Below are positions 1 through 6,697 of a DNA stretch of 8,201 bases, piece after piece (the first letter of the stretch is position 1; every line of letters starts with the position of its first letter). A program made the position numbers and the translations under genes. The notes below the pieces were generated by a model. That model did not search any database. It worked only from the letters and a program-made list of their open reading frames with translations, and was not told the DNA's origin. Source of the stretch: Minisyncoccota bacterium (GTDB lineage: Bacteria; Patescibacteriota; Microgenomatia; UBA1400; PJMF01); assembly GCA_012799795.1 (NCBI GenBank), contig JAAZKO010000062.1, positions 1 to 8,201 on the forward strand, given 5' to 3'.

Positions 1-248
1 AGGATTGTTTATTAAGGGCAATGGACAAAGTTAAAAAAGAACTAGAAATTGACTTAATTTTTGTCGTTGTTTCCGATATTCTCAAAGTTAACAGTAAAAT
101 TTTATTATCGAGTGATGCAGAAACAGAAATTGCTGAATTAGCCTTTGGCAGTCAAGCTTCAACTCAAGTTATTGACATTGGAGCAAAATTATCTAGAAAA
201 AAAGAAATTGCTCCTGCTATTGAAAAAGTTATACAAAATAATATTTAA
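1..248 (+). CDS. ppaC: Manganese-dependent (family II) inorganic pyrophosphatase, C-terminal end only
   Basis: The reading frame is open from the left edge (first full codon at 3), so this is the 3' end of a gene that starts outside the window; the ATG at 21 is internal. About 80 residues are visible. They match the end of the DHHA2 domain of DHH-family pyrophosphatases: a strand reading IDLIFVVVSDIL followed by NSKILL, then near the end the motif SRKKE (192-206). In this family the SRKKQ motif contributes the Arg/Lys residues that bind substrate at the domain interface. The enzyme hydrolyses cytosolic pyrophosphate to phosphate and so drives nucleic-acid synthesis forward. The catalytic DHH domain is not in view, so activity cannot be judged, and another DHHA2-type phosphoesterase remains possible. 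The stop lies 21 bases before gyrA, which suggests co-transcription. Confidence 0.78.
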   Translation, partial: DCLLRAMDKVKKELEIDLIFVVVSDILKVNSKILLSSDAETEIAELAFGSQASTQVIDIGAKLSRKKEIAPAIEKVIQNNI

Positions 249-269
249 GGTATCAAAAGATTAAGTAAC

Positions 270-2981
270 ATGTCAGAAGAAACAGAAAAAACTAACACGG
301 AAGAGCTAGCAAAAGAAAACACTGCTAACAGCAATGATAATCCTAGCGCTAAATTAGGCAATGATGATCCTAGCGCTAAATTTGGTACCACTGAAGAAAC
401 TAAATACGGCTTACTAAAACACACCGATATTGTTGATGAAATGGAAAAATCCTACTTGGATTACGCCATGAGTGTTATTGTTTCTCGAGCTTTACCTGAC
501 GTTAGAGATGGTCTAAAACCAGTGCATCGCCGCATTTTGTATTCCATGTACAAATCTGGTATTAGCCACAGTGGTTCTTATAAAAAATCGGCTAGAATTG
601 TCGGTGATGTTCTAGGTAAATATCATCCCCATGGCGATAGTGCTGTTTATATGGCCCTAGTACGTTTAGCCCAGGATTTTAATATGCGCTATCCCTTGGT
701 TGACGGCCAGGGTAACTTTGGCTCCATTGATGGCGATAGTCCTGCTGCCATGCGTTACACGGAGGCTAGAACTGCCAAAATTACTCAAGAATTACTAGCT
801 GATATTAATAAAGATACTGTTGATTTTACGGATAATTTTGATGGTTCACTCAAAGAGCCAGTAATACTCCCAACCCGTTTGCCAAATTTCTTGCTAATGG
901 GTTCTGAAGGTATCGCGGTGGGTATGGCTACTAAAATTCCCCCTCATAACCTAGTTGAAACTTGTAATGCTGTGGCAGCAATGGTTAAAAAAGGCAAAGC
1001 ACTTAGCGATATAAAAATTAATCTTGATGAGAAAAAACTTAATTCAAACTCCGAGTGTATTAATATTTTATTAGACAGTGAGGCCCGCCAGCTAGCTGGA
1101 CGTTTTGAAAGTGACATCACTCACGATGATCTAATGAGCTTTATCAAAGGACCAGACTTTCCAACCGCCGGAGTTATTTATGACCAAAAAGCGATTAATG
1201 AGGCTTATCGAACTGGCAAGGGCAGGATTATCATACGTGGCAAAGCCAGTATTGAAGAAAATAAGCGCGGACAAATGGAGATTATCATCACCGAATTACC
1301 TTATCAAGTCAATAAAGCCAGACTATTGATGAAAATTGCTGACTTGATTCGAGACAAAAAAATTAGTGGCATTAAAAACTTGCGCGATGATTCGGACCGC
1401 ACCGGCATGCAAATTACCGTTGAACTAAAAAAGGATGCTCGTCCAAAAGTGGTTTTAAATAAACTTTTTAAGATGAGCGAGTTGCAAACTAGTTTTTCTT
1501 TAAATATGGTTGCCCTAAATAGTGATGGCACCCCACAACTAATGACTCTATCTCAAGTTTTAAAAGAATACGTTCTTCACCGTCAATTAGTTGTCACTCG
1601 TCGCTCTCAAGCTGAATTAAAAGAAGCCCGTGATCGAGCCCACATTTTGGAAGGCTTACTAATTGCTTTAGCTAATTTAGATGAAGTAATAGCGACTATT
1701 AGAAACAGCAATGATAGTGATATTGCTCATAGCGCCTTAATGAAAAAATTTGGCCTGAGCGATCCTCAAGCGACTGCAATTTTAGAAATGCAGCTTAAAC
1801 GTTTGGCAGCTCTGGAGCGTCAAAAAATTGAAGATGAGCACAAGGCCATTCAGGGTATTGTGGTTAATCTAATTAATCTATTAAATGATCCAAATAAAAT
1901 TTTAGAGTTCTTGCTTAAAGAAAACCAAGAAATGATCGATCTTTATGGAGATGAAAGACTGACTAAAGTAGTTAAAGGTAGGGTTGGGGAATTTAATGAA
2001 GAAGATCTAATTGCTGATGAAAGAACAGTCATCACTCTTACTGAAAGCGGTTATATTAAACGTTTGAGTCCAGACGCTTTCCGCTCTCAATCACGAGGCG
2101 GTAAGGGCGCCAAAGGTTTAAATATGAAAGCTGAAGATGTGTTGATGTCCATTGTGACTTGCACCACTCACGACCAACTCTTCTTATTTACCAATCAAGG
2201 ACGAGTCTTTAACATGAAAGCTTTTGAAATTCCAGAAGCCAGTCGAATAGCCAAGGGCACCGCCATTGTTAATTTACTTAATCTTAAAGCTGATGAAAAA
2301 GTATTGTCTATTGTTATTGTAGATGAGGAAAAAGATCGAGATAAATATATTACTTTGGCCACTAAAAAAGGCCTGGTGAAAAAAACCGCTGTCAAGCTTT
2401 ATGACAATATTCGTCAAAGTGGTATCGTTGCCATTACTCTTAATGATGAAGATGAATTGGTTTGGGGCAAAGTTACCACAGGTAAAGATAACATTATGCT
2501 GATTACTCATGATGGCAAATCAATTCGCTTCAGTGAAACTGAGGTTAAAAGTTCACAACGCGACACTAAGGGAGTTAAGGGTATTACTCTTAAACCAGGC
2601 GACTATGTGGTTGATGTTGAGGTTTTTCGCGATGATTCAGCCATTTTTAAAGAAAACAGCCTAATGATTATCACTGAAAATGGCATGGGTAAGCGCACTT
2701 TACTTAAACACTATCCATTACAAAAAAGGTCCGGGCTAGGCGTTAAAGTTTCAGAAATAACTAAACGAACTGGTAAAGTAGCGGCTGCTAAACTTATTTC
2801 TGACCGACATGATGAAATTGTGATTAGCACAAAAACTGGCAAAGCCATCAAGATGTCGATTAGTAAAAAATCAATTCCAACTTTAACTAGACCAACTCAG
2901 GGGGTAATTTTGATGAAACTCGAAGATAATGATCAAATTGCCGCTGTCGCTCTCACCGTAGAAGAAGATGACAAAACTTAG
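270..2981 (+). CDS. gyrA: DNA gyrase subunit A
   Basis: The product is the breakage-reunion subunit of DNA gyrase (A2B2 with GyrB), which introduces negative supercoils using ATP. The 903 residues run in the usual order: [22 protein letters not shown] (61-82), the winged-helix region with HPHGDSAVY (119-127), catalytic Tyr163 in AAMRYTEAR, then tower, coiled coil, and the C-terminal DNA-wrapping pinwheel. The GyrA box is QSRGGKG (607-613), which supports GyrA over ParC; the usual second Arg is Ser here. Oddities are a roughly 45-residue low-complexity N-terminus with a duplicated 9-residue unit, an extra segment of about 40 residues near 240-280 before GPDFPTA, and Met128 at the position of E. 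coli Asp87. The ATG at 270 has no close Shine-Dalgarno, but the next in-frame ATG (Met57) would cut the conserved N-terminal arm, so I keep 270. gyrB is not in the window. Confidence 0.97.
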   Translation: MSEETEKTNTEELAKENTANSNDNPSAKLGNDDPSAKFGTTEETKYGLLKHTDIVDEMEKSYLDYAMSVIVSRALPDVRDGLKPVHRRILYSMYKSGISHSGSYKKSARIVGDVLGKYHPHGDSAVYMALVRLAQDFNMRYPLVDGQGNFGSIDGDSPAAMRYTEARTAKITQELLADINKDTVDFTDNFDGSLKEPVILPTRLPNFLLMGSEGIAVGMATKIPPHNLVETCNAVAAMVKKGKALSDIKINLDEKKLNSNSECINILLDSEARQLAGRFESDITHDDLMSFIKGPDFPTAGVIYDQKAINEAYRTGKGRIIIRGKASIEENKRGQMEIIITELPYQVNKARLLMKIADLIRDKKISGIKNLRDDSDRTGMQITVELKKDARPKVVLNKLFKMSELQTSFSLNMVALNSDGTPQLMTLSQVLKEYVLHRQLVVTRRSQAELKEARDRAHILEGLLIALANLDEVIATIRNSNDSDIAHSALMKKFGLSDPQATAILEMQLKRLAALERQKIEDEHKAIQGIVVNLINLLNDPNKILEFLLKENQEMIDLYGDERLTKVVKGRVGEFNEEDLIADERTVITLTESGYIKRLSPDAFRSQSRGGKGAKGLNMKAEDVLMSIVTCTTHDQLFLFTNQGRVFNMKAFEIPEASRIAKGTAIVNLLNLKADEKVLSIVIVDEEKDRDKYITLATKKGLVKKTAVKLYDNIRQSGIVAITLNDEDELVWGKVTTGKDNIMLITHDGKSIRFSETEVKSSQRDTKGVKGITLKPGDYVVDVEVFRDDSAIFKENSLMIITENGMGKRTLLKHYPLQKRSGLGVKVSEITKRTGKVAAAKLISDRHDEIVISTKTGKAIKMSISKKSIPTLTRPTQGVILMKLEDNDQIAAVALTVEEDDKT
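333..386 (+). repeat. 27-bp tandem duplication inside the gyrA N-terminal extension
   Basis: Two adjacent 27-bp units (333-359 and 360-386) encode NDNPSAKLG and NDDPSAKFG. They are in frame and differ at only a few bases. The unit is Asn/Asp/Pro/Ser-rich and lies before the conserved gyrase arm, so it probably forms a disordered tail that tolerates unit-number change. Confidence 0.9.
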
Positions 2982-3492
2982 TATTAACCTAATCCGTCAT
3001 GGCGAGAAAAAATTGTTTTTACCGGATCCTGGTTTAACTGACTTGGGGAAAAAACAGGCAGAAAATTTAGCTGAAGAGCTAAGCAAAAAGCAACGATCTA
3101 AAAGAACAAAACGTCTAATTTTAACCAGCCCTAAAAAGCGCACCCAAGAAACTGCTGAGATTATCGCTGAAAGACTCAGGCTTGAAGTCCAAATCGATAG
3201 TTTTTTGAATATCGATAATGTCTTAGTCAACAATTCAGCCAGTAGAAATAAAATACTTGAACATTTTAAAAATTATCTAAAAGAAATAAAAGATAACAAA
3301 GAGGTCGGAGATGACTCAGTGGAAGTTTTAGAAATTTTTGCTGTCACTCATAGTCAAGAAGTGCGTAATTTTTGGCAAATCCTTGGCGGTCCCAAAAAAG
3401 CCATTAAAGATATTCATGAATGCGGAATGTGGACTATTGTTATTGAGGGAGAAAAACTGGATTTCCCACAATATACGAACAAGAATCAATAA
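2968..3492 (+). CDS. Histidine phosphatase family protein (phosphoglycerate mutase/SixA-like)
   Basis: The 174-residue product has the signature of the histidine phosphatase superfamily. The N-terminal LIRHGEK (8-14) holds the catalytic Arg10-His11, which forms the phosphohistidine intermediate. [11 protein letters not shown] (54-64) holds the second pocket arginine (Arg58). THSQE (127-131) holds the second catalytic histidine (His128). The first strand begins right at the N-terminus with no signal peptide or membrane segment, so it is probably cytosolic. Its length is typical of short SixA/PGAM-type members, but the substrate cannot be read from the sequence: a sugar phosphate, nucleotide or phosphoprotein are all possible. 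The ATG lies inside the last codons of gyrA (14-bp overlap in another frame), which implies translational coupling and the same operon. It ends facing the leftward membrane gene, with a weak terminator-like hairpin between them. Confidence 0.85.
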   Translation: MTKLSINLIRHGEKKLFLPDPGLTDLGKKQAENLAEELSKKQRSKRTKRLILTSPKKRTQETAEIIAERLRLEVQIDSFLNIDNVLVNNSASRNKILEHFKNYLKEIKDNKEVGDDSVEVLEIFAVTHSQEVRNFWQILGGPKKAIKDIHECGMWTIVIEGEKLDFPQYTNKNQ

Positions 3493-3503
3493 GCAAAGAT
3501 AAT

Positions 3504-3537
3504 GCTAAAAGGTTAGTTGAGCTATTAGCTATTTTTT
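3504..3537 (+). terminator. Possible intrinsic terminator between convergent genes
   Basis: GCTAA (3504-3508) can pair with TTAGC (3525-3529), or the nearer AGCT-ATT-AGCT can fold, and six T follow at 3532-3537. It sits just after the histidine phosphatase stop and overlaps the end of the opposing gene. Both possible stems are short, so this is a weak candidate. Confidence 0.35.
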
Positions 3538-3873
3538 AGAGATAAAAAATTTCTTTGAAAAATTTTTTTTATAAAGTGTAACTGCGACAATGGTGGGAAT
3601 AGAAAACGGAAACGGAAAAATAAAGTAAATTAGAAAAAATAAGTCAACGATATTGTTTGGAAAAGGAATTGAGCCTCCTTGCCGTGGTGGTAATAAACCA
3701 GAGAGATGAAACAAATTAACTATGATAAAAGGTAAAACAAATGCCAATAAAAAAGGAAAGACGATTGCTAAAAATAACTTAAATTTATTTACTGCCAATA
3801 TGATTAGCCCAACGATTACTGTAATAAAAAGAAATACTGGTCCCCAAATGTATAAAAAAGAATATCCATGCAT
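3529..3873 (-). CDS. Small three-TM membrane protein, unknown function
   Basis: I do not recognise this 114-residue protein. It has three hydrophobic stretches of membrane-spanning length: about 6-28, 31-57 and 74-101. The loop between the second and third contains LLPPRQGGSIPFPNN. The C-terminus is basic and Lys/Phe-rich (KKNFSKKFFISKK), which suggests it stays in the cytoplasm. No catalytic motif is visible. The frame is open up to the tRNA gene, but ATG at 3873 is the only ATG near the first membrane segment and it has no Shine-Dalgarno. It lies about 35 bases downstream of tRNA-Ala on the same strand and may be read from the tRNA promoter. The residue composition is strongly that of a membrane protein, which argues against a chance frame, but no homolog is recalled. 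Confidence 0.5.
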   Translation of the reverse strand: MHGYSFLYIWGPVFLFITVIVGLIILAVNKFKLFLAIVFPFLLAFVLPFIIVNLFHLSGLLPPRQGGSIPFPNNIVDLFFLIYFIFPFPFSIPTIVAVTLYKKNFSKKFFISKK

Positions 3874-3908
3874 GTATAAATTAATAATATCATTTTTTTC
3901 AAATACTG

Positions 3909-3982
3909 TGGACCGAAGGGGACTTGAACCCCTGACCTCTTCTATGCCATAGAAGCGCTCTAGCCAACTGAGCTATCGGCCC
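3909..3982 (-). tRNA. tRNA-Ala, anticodon GGC
   Basis: The leftward 74-base gene folds into a full cloverleaf. Its parts are acceptor GGGCCGA/TCGGTCC, D stem GCTC/GAGC, anticodon stem CTTCT/AGAAG with loop ATGGCAT, a 5-base variable loop, and T stem AGGGG/CCCCT with loop TTCAAGT. The anticodon GGC reads GCC and GCU. The third acceptor pair is G3-U70, the main identity element for alanyl-tRNA synthetase, which confirms the assignment independently of the anticodon. The discriminator is A. CCA is not encoded (CAG follows), so a CCA-adding enzyme is needed. The antisense of this gene creates a false rightward reading frame ending in RGLEPLTSSMP. Confidence 0.97.
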
Positions 3983-3998
3983 TTTTTCCAACTTTTTG

Positions 3999-4027
3999 AT
4001 TTTAGCATTGATCGAAATAATTTTAAA
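3999..4027 (-). promoter_or_regulatory. Probable sigma-70-type promoter of tRNA-Ala
   Basis: Reading leftwards there is an extended -10, TGC-TAAAAT (-10 hexamer at 3999-4004), with TTTAAA 17 bases upstream (4022-4027) as a four-of-six -35 match. Transcription would start about 10 bases before the mature tRNA 5' end, a normal leader length. Confidence 0.5.
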
Positions 4028-4040
4028 GTAAGAATGAATT

Positions 4041-4058
4041 TGAGTACTTTGATACTCA
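4041..4058. repeat. 6-bp-arm inverted repeat with 6-bp centre
   Basis: TGAGTA and TACTCA are perfect inverted arms around CTTTGA. It lies just upstream of the tRNA-Ala -35 region, so it could be an operator. The 6-bp centre also resembles Xer-site geometry, but the arms do not resemble known dif half-sites. Confidence 0.4.
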
Positions 4059-4254
4059 TTTATATAAATAAGTAAGTATTTGATATATTGAAAAATAAGA
4101 ATTGAATGTTTTTGATCTATTAATATAGTTATAAGTATTGAATAATATGTTTTGATTGATTACTCTCAGCAAGGAAAATTAGAAAACTAATTGGAATTAA
4201 AACCTCCAGTCGCTCAACAATCAAATTTTTATCTTATTTTTAATTACTTTTTAC

Positions 4255-4301
4255 TGCTAAAACCTTATTGACAATTAGCAGACATTACCAAACACTGCTA
4301 A
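4255..4301. repeat. Three CTGCTAA motifs at 20-bp spacing, alternating orientation
   Basis: CTGCTAA occurs on the + strand at 4255-4261, as TTAGCAG at 4275-4281, and again on the + strand at 4295-4301. The start-to-start distance is exactly 20 bp both times, close to two helical turns, so all three lie on the same face of the DNA. The outer two extend to ACTGCTAAAA, and 4296-4304 also reads as an extended -10 (TGC-TAAAAT) facing right. Confidence 0.55.
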
Positions 4302-4433
4302 AATGCATATTTAAGCTTATTAACCTATAGATCAATCTTTTTTAGACTAATTTTACTATTTAGCTTTTTTTAAAGATAAATATTTTTTTAGAGAAAAGGA
4401 CGTTGTACTCGAGAAGATAAACAGCCATTAATT

Positions 4434-4452
4434 TTTGATTTTCTGAATCAAA
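4434..4452 (-). terminator. Hairpin overlapping the xer stop codon
   Basis: TTTGATT and AATCAAA form a 7-bp stem with a 5-base loop that spans the TGA stop of xer. Reading leftwards there is no good T-run after it, so it is at best a weak terminator or an mRNA 3'-end stabiliser. Confidence 0.3.
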
Positions 4453-5443
4453 GTTTTGAATGACGTTTGTCATAAACTTTTTTTAATTGCAATTTAGTTA
4501 CATGCGTATAAATTTGAGTGGTAGCAATATTCTTATGACCTAAAATTTCTTGAACATCGCGAAGACCAGCTCCATTAATCAATAAATCAGTTGCAAAACT
4601 ATGACGAATGCCGTGAGGAGATAACTTAACCGTGAGATGAGCTTTTCTCGCATATTTATCTACTAAGCGTTGCACAGTACGAGTGCTTAATCTCATTTCT
4701 TCACCATCAAAGGCTGGGTGAATTTTCCTACCTGACATACGAATAAAAATCGGCTGCCACATATCCTCGCGAGAACTTAGCCAACGATCTAACCAATCGG
4801 CCGCTCGTTCACTCAAAAAAACCACTCTTGGTCGACGACCCTTACCAATCACACCAAATTCTCGTCTTTTTAGATTAATTTGATCACGATCTAGCTTAAC
4901 CAGCTCACTTACTCGCAAACCAGTAGAGAAGAGCACTTCCAAAATAGCTCGATCGCGCAAACCAGTTTTGCTACTAAGTTCTGGTTGACTCAATAAGCGC
5001 TCAATCTCTTCAATACTAACAAAGCTCATTGGCGTGGATTCAGCTTTAGGTAAGTCGATTTTTTCTGGATGAAGCACGGCAAAATCATTTTTAATTAAAT
5101 ATTTGAACCAAGAGCGCAAAGCGATCACATGATAACTTTGAGTTTTTTTGGATAAAGTCCGACCCTGATCATCGCTGTAACGAGCTAAATAAACTCGATA
5201 AGCACGCAATACATCTTGATCTAATTGGGTTAAATCTGTTGCCCCCTGTTCCTTGAACCATACGTTGAAACGTCTTAAATAATGACTATAATTACGAATA
5301 GTTAAACGACTCAGATTTTTTTCCACCTCAAGTGACTCGAGGAAAGCCAATAAGGCCTGATCTGGATCAGTACTCAAGCGACTGATAAAGTTTTTTAACT
5401 TACCTTTTTGCTTGAATTTAGTCAGATTTTCTTGAGCAGTCAT
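4448..5443 (-). CDS. xer: XerC/XerD-type tyrosine site-specific recombinase
   Basis: The 331-residue product has both domains of a tyrosine recombinase. The N-terminal SAM-like core-binding domain (about 28-125) contains SRLTIRNYSHYLRRF. The catalytic domain follows, with the full active site: Arg177 in STGLRVSE, Lys201 in IGKGRR, His277 and Arg280 in SPHGIRHSFA, His303 in LGHKN, and the nucleophile Tyr312 in TQIYTHV. These motifs are of the XerC/XerD type that resolves chromosome dimers at dif with FtsK. The N-terminus is some 25 residues longer than typical Xer proteins. The gene is leftward. A GAGGG lies only one base before the ATG, too close to act as a Shine-Dalgarno, but no alternative ATG is near. 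Its neighbour tRNA-Ala lies beyond its 3' end with no duplicated tRNA end in view, so a housekeeping Xer is more likely than an island integrase. XerC versus XerD cannot be decided. Confidence 0.92.
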   Translation of the reverse strand: MTAQENLTKFKQKGKLKNFISRLSTDPDQALLAFLESLEVEKNLSRLTIRNYSHYLRRFNVWFKEQGATDLTQLDQDVLRAYRVYLARYSDDQGRTLSKKTQSYHVIALRSWFKYLIKNDFAVLHPEKIDLPKAESTPMSFVSIEEIERLLSQPELSSKTGLRDRAILEVLFSTGLRVSELVKLDRDQINLKRREFGVIGKGRRPRVVFLSERAADWLDRWLSSREDMWQPIFIRMSGRKIHPAFDGEEMRLSTRTVQRLVDKYARKAHLTVKLSPHGIRHSFATDLLINGAGLRDVQEILGHKNIATTQIYTHVTKLQLKKVYDKRHSKL

Positions 5444-5559
5444 ACCCTCAATTTACAATAAAAAAGGTATTTTGACCATTGCTAACTCTGGATTTTTCTA
5501 AAAAAAGAGGGGAGAGCGATCAATTTTCTTTATTATTAAAAAAAGCTTAATGCTAAAAG

Positions 5560-5580
5560 AATAGGGTAGACTACCCTATT
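5560..5580 (-). terminator. Strong palindromic terminator between the GNAT gene and xer
   Basis: AATAGGGTAG and CTACCCTATT are perfect 10-bp arms around a single A. Leftwards the stem is followed by CTTTTAGC and rightwards by TTTTTCCCC, so it can act in both directions. It lies about 45 bases after the GNAT stop and 117 bases before the xer start, the expected place to end the GNAT transcript. Confidence 0.75.
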
Positions 5581-5584
5581 TTTC

Positions 5585-5639
5585 CCCAAGTATAGGGTGG
5601 CGATCCTCAAGTATGGAGAATCCCTCTAAGTATAGGGGA
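5585..5639. repeat. Three tandem mini-hairpins sharing an AAGTAT loop
   Basis: AAGTATAGGG (5588-5597), AAGTATGGAG (5609-5618) and AAGTATAGGG (5628-5637) recur at 21- and 19-bp steps. Each is preceded by a pyrimidine run that can pair with the purines after it (CCCC/GGG, TCCTC/GGAGA with one mismatch, TCCCT/GGGGA), so the loop is kept while the stems vary. The unit nearest the GNAT gene contains its TAG stop and last codons. Confidence 0.6.
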
Positions 5640-6210
5640 CCCAATAAAGTAATTTGCGAGGCAAGGGCGCTTCTTGCTCACTAGAAGAACTAAAAATACC
5701 GCCATTTTTCTCGATAATTTTTTTTGAAGCCAGATTCGTTTCATCGCAGGTGAGTAAAGCCTGCTCAGTATCTATTTTTGGCTGTCCCTGACAAATTTTC
5801 TCCAAAGTTAAGTCTAGTAATTGACAACCATAGCCCTGATGACGAGCACTGGGCCTGATCACATAACCAATATGCCCACCAATTCTTCTTAAATTTTCAT
5901 TGAGCTGATGACGAATAGCCACTCGGCCAATCCAGATCAATTGACCATCAGCCTGTTTTTCCATCAACCAATAAACTGTTTGTGGCACTCGGCAAATTGG
6001 CAAATTACTTCCTGATTCTTGCTGCTTAATTTTTTTTAAATAATCTTTAAAAAATCTTTTTTGCTTCAATTGTTCAATATCTAAATTTTGTTCAACATAG
6101 TAACGGTCGTGTTCTAACGCTTGTAACTCCGCCACTGCTTCAATGAACGCTTTTTGGTAAGTAGCTTGTGCTTTTAACAAAAAAAGTGAATTTTCTCGCA
6201 TATCGGCCAT
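5626..6210 (-). CDS. GNAT-family N-acetyltransferase
   Basis: The 194-residue product carries the GCN5-related acetyltransferase fold in its C-terminal half. A strand-rich middle (IWIGRVAIRHQL, about 92-103, then IGGHIGYVIRPSAR, 110-123) leads into motif A, R123-HQG-YG (R-x-x-G-x-G), which binds the acetyl-CoA pyrophosphate. The conserved turn DETNLASKKIIEKNGG (156-171) follows. The pattern resembles the predicted acetyltransferases grouped as COG3981; the acceptor substrate is unknown. The N-terminal 60 residues are helical, with a Lys-rich stretch. The start is uncertain: the first ATG (6210) overlaps a TATAAT hexamer (6209-6214), and Met4 at 6201 would suit a leaderless transcript. The last codons fall inside a repeat, and a strong palindromic terminator follows. 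Confidence 0.8.
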   Translation of the reverse strand: MADMRENSLFLLKAQATYQKAFIEAVAELQALEHDRYYVEQNLDIEQLKQKRFFKDYLKKIKQQESGSNLPICRVPQTVYWLMEKQADGQLIWIGRVAIRHQLNENLRRIGGHIGYVIRPSARHQGYGCQLLDLTLEKICQGQPKIDTEQALLTCDETNLASKKIIEKNGGIFSSSSEQEAPLPRKLLYWVPYT

Positions 6211-6214
6211 TATA
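6209..6214 (-). promoter_or_regulatory. TATAAT -10-like hexamer overlapping the GNAT start
   Basis: Reading leftwards, a perfect TATAAT runs straight into the annotated ATG (TATAATG). No good -35 is seen 16-18 bases upstream. If it is used, transcription would begin near 6202, almost exactly at Met4 (6201), giving a leaderless mRNA. Confidence 0.3.
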
Positions 6215-6289
6215 TCCTGATTTTAAATGATGGATTAGTCGGAAAAGGAAAAAACAGCCGATTTTGAGCTTTTAACGAGCTTCTTGAGG

Positions 6290-6317
6290 TGTTTAGACTG
6301 ATATATCAATTTAAATT
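6290..6317. repeat. dif-like imperfect palindrome, copy 1
   Basis: An 11-bp left arm (TGTTTAGACTG), a 6-bp centre (ATATAT) and an 11-bp right arm (CAATTTAAATT) make an inverted repeat with 7 of 11 arm positions paired. The part at 6299-6316 recurs with one mismatch at 7233-7250. The right end TATATCAATTTAAAT matches E. coli dif (TATATTATGTTAAAT, from memory) at 12 of 15 positions. Confidence 0.45.
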
Positions 6318-6564
6318 AAATTAGACATTAGCTAAATATTGATTTATTTGGTCTGGTCTATGCCTGGTAGAAAAATGGCTTTAGGGGAGTTTTGAAACAA
6401 AATAATTGATTTGGGAGAAAATAACAATTTTAAACGAGGGCCAAGATATGAGGGAAGAAAAGGAAAAAGAAAGTAATTGAGGAGTAAATAAACAAAAGCG
6501 GTGCTAATAAATAGAAGAATGTTAAAAAGCTTAAAGGAGGTCTTGAGTACAGTTTTGAGTTTAG

Positions 6565-6590
6565 TGTCGCAAAAGTTATATTGTGCGACA
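6565..6590. repeat. Perfect inverted repeat TGTCGCA-N12-TGCGACA
   Basis: Seven-base perfect arms at 6565-6571 and 6584-6590 flank a 12-bp AT-rich spacer. The arms begin TG and end CA and are GC-richer than their surroundings. Candidates are a dimeric regulator site, a recombinase site or transposon-end DNA. Confidence 0.6.
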
Positions 6591-6635
6591 TAACCCCAAT
6601 CTCGAAAAGCTTAAATTAGCGCAAAACTCTTTTGT

Positions 6636-6697
6636 GGGGCAGTAAAGAGTAAAGCATTCGCGCTACACGTTTTTACTTCTAAAGTTACGCTGCACCC
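6636..6697. repeat. Long imperfect hairpin, possible structured RNA element
   Basis: GGGGCAGTAA (from 6636) can pair with TTACGCTGCACCC (6685-6697) with small bulges. Inside it AGTAAA (6648-6653) pairs with TTTACT, leaving a loop around ATTCGCGC. A second hairpin follows at 6724-6758 (CCAG...CTGG enclosing CTAAT...ATTAG). The block is GC-richer than the flanks, as structural RNAs often are in AT-rich genomes. It matches no RNA family I can recall (not tmRNA, RNase P RNA or SRP RNA). Confidence 0.3.

Larger units (their letters stand above)
3983..4447. other. 465-bp non-coding stretch between tRNA-Ala and the xer gene
   Basis: I see no coding frame here. The DNA is very AT-rich. It contains the tRNA promoter, a TGAGTA-CTTTGA-TACTCA palindrome (4041-4058), a small AATTAG-AAAA-CTAATT hairpin (4177-4192), three CTGCTAA motifs at 20-bp steps (4255-4301), a lone TTGACA (4268-4273), and several T-runs at 4339-4396. 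Degenerate TAAGtATTGAAT-like units occur at 4073, 4096 and 4132 and may be chance in such AT-rich DNA. Confidence 0.6.

Noticed and set aside
1304..1531. Leftward frame inside gyrA
   Set aside because: It is antisense to strongly conserved gyrA codons, with no family motif.
2195..2510. Two overlapping leftward frames inside gyrA
   Set aside because: They are shadows of the GyrA C-terminal domain with no recognisable protein.
2997..3233. Leftward frame opposite the histidine phosphatase
   Set aside because: It is antisense to the RHG and SPKKRTQE motifs of a clear gene.
3722..3952. Rightward 76-codon frame ending RGLEPLTSSMP
   Set aside because: It is antisense to the small membrane gene and then to tRNA-Ala; this C-terminal string is a known artefact of translating the reverse of a tRNA.
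3909..5443. Genomic island with tRNA-Ala as attachment site and xer as its integrase
   Set aside because: The recombinase lies on the 5' side of the tRNA, no second copy of the tRNA 3' end is in the window, and the protein has Xer-type motifs. A distant attachment site outside the window cannot be excluded.
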